From: Enterovibrio gelatinilyticus
GTDB lineage: Bacteria; Pseudomonadota; Gammaproteobacteria; Enterobacterales; Vibrionaceae
Direction: 5' to 3'
Assembly: GCF_028683095.1 (NCBI RefSeq)
Contig: NZ_JAJUBC010000006.1
Location: 124,001 to 188,000, forward strand
Length of the DNA: 64,000 nucleotides
The translations under genes were made by a program, and so were the position numbers. The notes beneath the pieces were generated by a model. That model made no database searches and was not told the origin of the DNA. It worked only from the letters and a program-made list of their open reading frames with translations. Below are positions 58,968 to 64,000 of the stretch, piece by piece; within the stretch, counting starts at the first letter, position 1; the number at the start of each line of letters is the position of its first letter.

Positions 58968-59702
58968 ATGAAACGTATTGAATTCTTAGAAACTCCTATG
59001 GATATTTCAACAATGTCCGACACTGTTTCTCATATTGAATCAAAAATTATCAAGGGCGAATTTATTCAGCATGTTGTCGTTAACGTCGCAAAGATCGTTA
59101 ACATGCGAAAAAATCCCACATTAGCTGAATCCGTCAGAGAATGTGATGTGATTAATATCGATGGCATGGGTGTCGTTTTCGGAGCAAGATTTTTAGGGCA
59201 CACAGTACCAGAACGCGTGGCAGGAATAGACCTATTTCATCAGTTATTGGAGATGAGCGTATATCGGGGCTTTCCTATTTTCTTGTTAGGTGCAACGCAA
59301 GAGGTCGTCTCTACAACGAACAAAAAACTCCTTGAAATGTACCCTGACCTCAATATCGCTGGATTTCATGACGGTTACTTTTGGCATAATGAACAAGAGG
59401 TTGTGAATAAGATCAGAGAGTCAGGTGCAAAACTACTTTTCGTTGCGATAACCTCACCTAAAAAAGAAAATTTCATTAATAAGTGGAAAGATCAGCTTGG
59501 TGTAGATTTCGTTATGGGTGTAGGTGGCACTTTCGATGTGGTCGCTGGAAAAGTCAGTCGCGCTCCAACATGGATGCAAGAGGCTGGTTTAGAGTGGCTA
59601 TACCGTGTATTTCAAGAACCTCGTCGTATGTGGAAGCGATACTTGGTAACAAATTCAAAGTATGCATTACTACTTATGAAAGAAAGGTTCTCAAGCAAAT
59701 AA
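58968..59702 (+). CDS. WecG/TagA/CpsF family glycosyltransferase
   Basis: A 244-residue GT26 enzyme. Hallmarks are VVVNVAKIVNMRKNP, NIDGMGVVFGARFLG (about 62-76), ERVAGIDLF and GVGGTFDVVAGKVSRAP, with EWLYRVFQEPRRMWKRYL at the end. Family members transfer ManNAc or ManNAcA to an undecaprenyl-pyrophosphate-linked sugar. With wecB and wecC in the same locus, UDP-ManNAcA or UDP-ManNAc is the likely donor. It probably adds the second sugar. Confidence 0.93.
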   Translation: MKRIEFLETPMDISTMSDTVSHIESKIIKGEFIQHVVVNVAKIVNMRKNPTLAESVRECDVINIDGMGVVFGARFLGHTVPERVAGIDLFHQLLEMSVYRGFPIFLLGATQEVVSTTNKKLLEMYPDLNIAGFHDGYFWHNEQEVVNKIRESGAKLLFVAITSPKKENFINKWKDQLGVDFVMGVGGTFDVVAGKVSRAPTWMQEAGLEWLYRVFQEPRRMWKRYLVTNSKYALLLMKERFSSK

Positions 59703-59782
59703 CTATCAGTCATATGGTCTATTGTAGTCTCATATCTATGTTTAATAGGCTTACTTCATATTTGTCTATTCAAGGAAAACTA

Positions 59783-61951
59783 ATGAAAAAGACATTTTGC
59801 TTAATACTTATGATATTTAGCTCTAAGATTATCGCACTTCCAACAGAATACAGTGCACTTGTTTTTGAAGATTTCACGTCCCCTCACTCCTCTAGTGATG
59901 GGCCTATTGCCATAGGAAAAGATGCCTATTTCAATGGTTATAGTATCATGCATGGCTACAATGAATTTCCTCCAGAAGATAATTCATTGATTGTTGGTGG
60001 TGACCTGTCTTACCAATCCGGGCGCGTATATAAAGGTAGCATCATCGTTGGTGGTGATATTTCGCAAGTATCGCAAACCATATACTCAGGCCTCGACGCT
60101 GGCAGTTCGATTTCTGGTTCAGCAGTACTCCCAATCGACTTTAATCAACTAAAAGATGCTCATCGCGCCCTGTCATTAGACCTGAGCGAGAAAGAGAATG
60201 TTGGTACGGTGGCTTATCAATGGGGAGGTATATACCTGGAGGGTGACTGCAGCAGTGATTTCCAAGTTTTCAATCTTAACGGAACTCAACTTGAAAAAGC
60301 CCATACTCTCGCCCTTGAATGCGTTCCCGAAACCGCGACTGTGCTAGTAAACATTAGTGGAAACAAGCAAAATTTCGCACCGCTAAGTAATATCAGTCTC
60401 AGTGACTTCGCTCTTACCAGACAGCAAACCATCTTCAATTTGTACGAAGCAACCTCGTTAAACATTTCTGGGGTTGCTTTGGAAGGTATGGTCTTAGCAC
60501 CAAAAGCAGACATAACTGCTCCGTCCGGTTCGTCCAATGTTGGAATTATAGCGAATAGTTGGAAGGGATCTATGTCTCTAGGCTACCTGCCGTTTAACGG
60601 TAACCTTCCAAGCAAAGAACCAAACCCGATAAACGCCGAGTTGAAGTGGCACTGGCAAAACAGCACTTTTAAACCAGAATACGACCAAGTAATGGGGACA
60701 CCTCTGGTCGCACAACTGAATGATGATAATACCGACGGTAAAATCGATAGCTCTGATATCGCTGATGTCATCGTGGTTACTTTCGCAGGAAGTCAATACA
60801 CCAAGCCTGGCATAGTACGAGCGCTTAGTGGAATCGATGGTAAAGAACTTTGGGACTACGAAAACGGTCCGATATACTCTGACCCCCGATTTACACCCGC
60901 GTTGGCAGATTTAGACAGCGATGGTTATGTTGATATCGTGGTTTCTGACAAGTCTGTAAATGAAATCCGCGTTGTTAGTAACGATGGAAACACTAAAAAA
61001 ATCTTTCCCAAAATTGATAACAAAGTTGGAAATGTAAGCATTGCTGATCTTGATGGAGATGGTGTTGCTGAGATCCTAACGGGTACGTCCGTTTACAATT
61101 ATTCTTCTGGCTTACTTTACACTCTTGATAGCTGGAAAGCCGACTATTCAGTATTTGATGCAGATGGCGACAAAATTCTAAACTTTGTTGCAAATGGCAT
61201 CCTCTATGATGCATCAGGTAACGAAATCTGGTCATACGAAGGTCATGATGCCGCATGGTTCTCTGTTGTGGCTAACCTCGACCAAGATGCAGAGCCAGAA
61301 ATAATCGTCTCCATACCAGGTACGTTTGCGACTTATCAGACGTTAGCACTGTTAGATCACGACGGATCTGTTAAATGGGAAAAACGGAACATATCGTCTA
61401 ATGGTGGTGGTGCACAGACTATCGGAGCTTTTCTTACTTCAGGTAAACCTGGAATAGCTTACTCAGGATATGAAAAGTTGGTGATGCTAAATGCGGCAGG
61501 CGATCTCATATGGGAAATTGGCATTGATGATTCAGGTAGCGGGAAGGTTGGTGTAACTGCTTTCGATTTCAACGGAGATGGTCGTGATGAAGTTATCTAT
61601 CAAGATCATAACCAAGTAGGCATTTTAGATTCACTAACTGGAAAAATATTGTTTGAAACAGCTAACTCCACCAGTACGCTTTGGGAATATCCTATTGTTG
61701 CCGATCTAGAAGGTGACAATAACGCCGAATTGATCTTCGTAGCAAATGACTTTAGTTCCAAATGGAACACCCATAAAGGTGTTAGAGTGTTTGGTGCCAC
61801 CTCAGATGACCTCCCTTGGAAGGGAGCTACTCGCATATGGAACCAACATTCTTATCATCAAACTAACATTGAACAAGATGGTTCTTTACCACAGCAAGCA
61901 CTTAATAGTTGGGAAGTAAATAATTCCTATCGAAATAGCACATTAAAATAG
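59783..61951 (+). CDS. Secreted choice-of-anchor-A / FG-GAP repeat protein
   Basis: A 722-residue exported protein. A signal peptide covers about 1-19. A choice-of-anchor-A domain (about 22-275) shows IGKDAYFNGYSI, NSLIVGGDLSYQSGRVYKGS and ALEGMVLAPKADITAPSGS. FG-GAP/VCBS-type propeller repeats (about 285-690) include Asp-rich, calcium-binding-like loops such as ADLDSDGYVDIVV, ADLDGDGVAEILT and FDFNGDGRDEVIY. The tail has RIWNQHSYHQTNI. No PEP-CTERM, LPXTG or membrane anchor is present. The start after AAGGAAAAC is chosen over a longer frame that runs into the upstream gene. Possible matrix or surface adhesin. Confidence 0.82.
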   Translation: MKKTFCLILMIFSSKIIALPTEYSALVFEDFTSPHSSSDGPIAIGKDAYFNGYSIMHGYNEFPPEDNSLIVGGDLSYQSGRVYKGSIIVGGDISQVSQTIYSGLDAGSSISGSAVLPIDFNQLKDAHRALSLDLSEKENVGTVAYQWGGIYLEGDCSSDFQVFNLNGTQLEKAHTLALECVPETATVLVNISGNKQNFAPLSNISLSDFALTRQQTIFNLYEATSLNISGVALEGMVLAPKADITAPSGSSNVGIIANSWKGSMSLGYLPFNGNLPSKEPNPINAELKWHWQNSTFKPEYDQVMGTPLVAQLNDDNTDGKIDSSDIADVIVVTFAGSQYTKPGIVRALSGIDGKELWDYENGPIYSDPRFTPALADLDSDGYVDIVVSDKSVNEIRVVSNDGNTKKIFPKIDNKVGNVSIADLDGDGVAEILTGTSVYNYSSGLLYTLDSWKADYSVFDADGDKILNFVANGILYDASGNEIWSYEGHDAAWFSVVANLDQDAEPEIIVSIPGTFATYQTLALLDHDGSVKWEKRNISSNGGGAQTIGAFLTSGKPGIAYSGYEKLVMLNAAGDLIWEIGIDDSGSGKVGVTAFDFNGDGRDEVIYQDHNQVGILDSLTGKILFETANSTSTLWEYPIVADLEGDNNAELIFVANDFSSKWNTHKGVRVFGATSDDLPWKGATRIWNQHSYHQTNIEQDGSLPQQALNSWEVNNSYRNSTLK

Positions 61952-61971
61952 CCGTTAATTTTAATATACCA

Positions 61972-61991
61972 AAGGCGGTTCATTCCGCCTT
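61972..61991 (+). other. Stem-loop after the FG-GAP gene
   Basis: AAGGCGG/CCGCCTT with a six-base loop. It is followed by CCTTGG, not a T-run, so it is at best a weak attenuator inside the locus. Confidence 0.5.
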
Positions 61992-62004
61992 CCTTGGATA
62001 TAAC

Positions 62005-63054
62005 ATGCACTTAAATTCATTTACTTATTTTAGAGTTATCGCGATTGTATTCATTGTTGCAGCTCATTTGTATAATGCCGCTGGGATTCAGTTTGACAAC
62101 TTCGGCAGTGTTTTTTTTCGAAATTTAGTAGCAGGCGGAACTTCCCTATTCGTTTTCATATCTGGCTTTTTGTTTTTTCACGTATTTTGCCGAAATTATA
62201 ATTTCAAGAAATTTTACAGCAACAAGATAAAATACGTTTTTTTTCCATATGTCATTCTTGGCTTTATCCCACTTGTTTATCATGTTCTTAGTTTTAAGCA
62301 AGACTGGGGTGGTTTTTTTTACCCACAAGGTGATGGTTTGATCAACTTTTATATCATTCCAGCATTAAAATACTATGCAACAGGCCGGTTTATGGCAGCA
62401 TATTGGTATATCCCATTTGCTATGGTGCTATTCTCCATGGCTCCACTGCATCGAAAGTTTGCATACCTTAATGTCGTTACTCAAATTTTTATTATTACAG
62501 CCTTGACTATTGTGGCTATATTTATTCACCGACCAATTGATAATATATCTATAATTCAACACTTAGTATATTACACACCTGTTTATTTGACTGGGATATT
62601 TTGCTCTGTTCACTATGAGAAATGCACTAAAGCATTAAATAGAATAGAGCCACAATTATTTATTTCTGTTCTTCTTTTAGCTTTCATACAAACCATTTCT
62701 GGTCACAGCGGAAATTATCATAAATCTGCCATGGTGCTTTCCGGAATAGATCTCATCTACATACAGAAACTGTTACTTTGCTTATTTCTTATGACATATC
62801 TGAAGAGATATGACAACATTAACAGCAAAGCTGTCACTTTAATCGCATCAACCAGCTTTTCAATCTATTTTTTACATATTTACTTTGCATGGGCGTTGGG
62901 CATGTTAAATAAAAAAACAGATCTTGGATTTGACAATGGAAGTTGGCTTACATATTCCATTCTTTTGTTCTCGATAATGGTTTGTTGTATTGCCATTGCC
63001 ATTCTCATAAAAAAATTAGCCCCGAAATATAGCCGATATATAACTGGCTATTAA
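62005..63054 (+). CDS. Acyltransferase family 3 membrane protein
   Basis: A 349-residue integral membrane O-acyltransferase with about ten helices. The N-terminus shows the family pattern FRVIAIVFIVAAHLYN (the catalytic-type His near 21) and an arginine-containing second helix region (FFRNLVAGGTSLFVFISGFLFF in part). C-terminal STSFSIYFLHIYFAW is also typical. It probably acetylates the polysaccharide. Confidence 0.88.
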   Translation: MHLNSFTYFRVIAIVFIVAAHLYNAAGIQFDNFGSVFFRNLVAGGTSLFVFISGFLFFHVFCRNYNFKKFYSNKIKYVFFPYVILGFIPLVYHVLSFKQDWGGFFYPQGDGLINFYIIPALKYYATGRFMAAYWYIPFAMVLFSMAPLHRKFAYLNVVTQIFIITALTIVAIFIHRPIDNISIIQHLVYYTPVYLTGIFCSVHYEKCTKALNRIEPQLFISVLLLAFIQTISGHSGNYHKSAMVLSGIDLIYIQKLLLCLFLMTYLKRYDNINSKAVTLIASTSFSIYFLHIYFAWALGMLNKKTDLGFDNGSWLTYSILLFSIMVCCIAIAILIKKLAPKYSRYITGY

Positions 63055-63061
63055 CACACCA

Positions 63062-63084
63062 CCTTATCCCTTGTTTCGATAAGG
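63062..63084 (+). other. Stem-loop between the acyltransferase and VpsP-like genes
   Basis: CCTTATC/GATAAGG with a nine-base loop, without a T-run. Possible mRNA stability element. Confidence 0.4.
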
Positions 63085-63141
63085 GCTTACTTCTTCCTTA
63101 AAGTGATTACTACTCCTTCACATGAAGATATACTATATTTT

Positions 63142-63774
63142 ATGAAACCTAACTTTTTAAACATTGCATTCATATTTCTGTCCCTATTTTTATTGTATTC
63201 AAGCTATACTGCGTTTCATAGTGCACTTACAACGAGTGCTATCACGTCAAGGCTCAACTATTTTTCCAATAATCCCAATCCAGTTTTACGACCCAATGAC
63301 GTAAAGTTAGGTAATTTTAACCCGAATGGTTCAAAAACTACTGCGTCCAGTGTAAATAACTTTGTCTTGCTCAACCAATGGCTGTCCTACATAAATGATG
63401 ACATGAAAAATTCTCTAGATTTTGTCGCATTGTTAACGTCAAGCACACATATCAGACCCACTTGGTCAAATACATATGTAGAATTGGTCAAGCTTGCAGA
63501 AACTCCGACGGATGCAGAAAGACTTCGCTCTTTCGCATCTCTCTTTGGGCCTTTTTCACTATCAAGCCATCTTATGTTGATTGACAGAGCCTTTTCTAAT
63601 TGGGAATCCATGCAGTTGGAAAATAGAGTTGATGCCTCTCGGCAGCTCATTTCTCTAGCAAACGGTTGGCGATATCGTAACGCGCTAAACACCATGATCA
63701 CATACTCAGAAGGCAAACAACGCATGTGCAACCTGTTGGCGTTTAATAGGATTAAGGTGCAAGCTTGTGGCTAA
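63142..63774 (+). CDS. VpsP-like small membrane-anchored protein
   Basis: A 210-residue protein with one N-terminal transmembrane or signal segment (about 5-22) and a mostly helical periplasmic part with no recognised catalytic motif. Position at the end of a vpsLMNO-type locus and just before a second small membrane protein suggests VpsP. The start at 63142 (MKPNFLNIAF) is chosen because it begins the hydrophobic segment; a GTG at 63103 is in frame. The VpsP name rests on context and recalled size, not alignment. Confidence 0.5.
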   Translation: MKPNFLNIAFIFLSLFLLYSSYTAFHSALTTSAITSRLNYFSNNPNPVLRPNDVKLGNFNPNGSKTTASSVNNFVLLNQWLSYINDDMKNSLDFVALLTSSTHIRPTWSNTYVELVKLAETPTDAERLRSFASLFGPFSLSSHLMLIDRAFSNWESMQLENRVDASRQLISLANGWRYRNALNTMITYSEGKQRMCNLLAFNRIKVQACG

Positions 63775-64000
63775 TGTTTCTAAAGTCCCTTTGTCCATAC
63801 TCGTCGTTTTCGTGGTTATTTTTGGCAGTGCCTCGGTTCTAAAATCTGCAGATATTTTGGGAGACCAAGTCCGAGAAGCTGAAATCATGATAGGTGGTGC
63901 TATCTATCTCCATCTTTGTGGTTCTTTTTTCTTAGGCATACTTTGCCGACTTACATCTAAAAGTAACCGTTGTTTTGGATTGCCACTTCCTACCCTTTTC
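63767..64000 (+). CDS. VpsQ-like / VanZ-like membrane protein, 3' end outside window
   Basis: A partial frame of 78 residues that starts at GTG overlapping the previous stop by eight bases and runs off the window. It begins MANVSKVPLSILVVFVVIF, then ADILGDQVREAEIMIGGAIY and HLCGSFFLGILCRL. A hydrophobic helix followed by a polar segment, then a His-containing helix, resembles VanZ-like proteins, and the place after a VpsP-like gene fits VpsQ. Identification is tentative because the gene is cut. Confidence 0.45.
   Translation, partial: MANVSKVPLSILVVFVVIFGSASVLKSADILGDQVREAEIMIGGAIYLHLCGSFFLGILCRLTSKSNRCFGLPLPTLF

Noticed and set aside
59483-59782. Upstream extension of the FG-GAP protein frame by 100 codons
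   Set aside because: The extension overlaps the WecG-like gene in another frame and would bury the signal peptide; the start at 59783 has a good ribosome site.
1-64000. CRISPR arrays, tRNA genes, prophage, integron or restriction/defence systems
   Set aside because: No regularly spaced repeats, no tRNA-like cloverleaf noticed, no integrase, transposase, cas or nuclease-type defence gene seen among the coding frames.

Overview
The window looks like chromosome 1 of a Vibrio (Vibrionaceae, harveyi/parahaemolyticus/vulnificus-like). The evidence is gene content and order (feoABC, tfoR/tfoS, znuACB, suc-sdh-gltA, seqA-pgm, fldA-fur, glnS, chitobiase, nagE, nagBAC, asnB), protein similarity recalled from V. 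cholerae, and moderate base composition. No tRNA, rRNA, CRISPR array, prophage or intact insertion sequence was seen. Species and strain cannot be fixed from the sequence alone.

1-10.3 kb: a DUF924 protein and a HIT-family hydrolase, then the ferrous iron uptake operon feoABC (minus strand) with a good Fur box. Next to it lies the chitin-to-competence module: a small RNA gene matching TfoR in position, size and terminator, and the membrane-anchored AraC-type regulator TfoS. The high-affinity zinc importer follows, with znuA divergent from znuCB over a near-perfect Zur box.

10.3-31 kb: conserved housekeeping genes. The minus-strand run sdhCDAB-sucABCD encodes succinate dehydrogenase, 2-oxoglutarate dehydrogenase E1/E2 and succinyl-CoA synthetase, divergent from gltA (citrate synthase). 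Then come a Nif3-like protein, DUF1853, pgm, seqA, a YbfF-like esterase, DUF2788, fldA, a DUF4442 hotdog protein, fur and glnS.

30.6-42 kb: chitin and N-acetylglucosamine use. There is a lipoprotein GH20 chitobiase, the GlcNAc PTS permease nagE (IICB only), and nagB-nagA-nagC divergent from nagE with a NagC operator, a second weaker NagC-like site and a CRP site between them. A CPA2 cation/proton antiporter and asnB follow; the asnB leader can form mutually exclusive hairpins.

42-64 kb: a large plus-strand exopolysaccharide/capsule locus, starting with a 640-bp leader that carries an ops (RfaH recruitment) element. It opens with a vps-like backbone: polyprenyl glycosylphosphotransferase, outer-membrane beta-barrel, short OPX protein and BY-kinase. 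A variable, AT-rich cassette is inserted after it: wecB, wecC, two GT4 glycosyltransferases, Wzx flippase, Wzy-like polymerase, hexapeptide acetyltransferase, PaaK/CapK-like adenylate-forming enzyme, a VpsJ-like alpha/alpha-barrel protein, a WecG/TagA transferase, a secreted choice-of-anchor-A/FG-GAP protein and an acyltransferase-3. It ends in VpsP/VpsQ-like small membrane proteins, the last cut by the window edge. The genes predict a Wzy-dependent, acylated polysaccharide containing ManNAc(A), exported through a dedicated beta-barrel porin and possibly accompanied by a large matrix protein. This locus is the least described part of the window.
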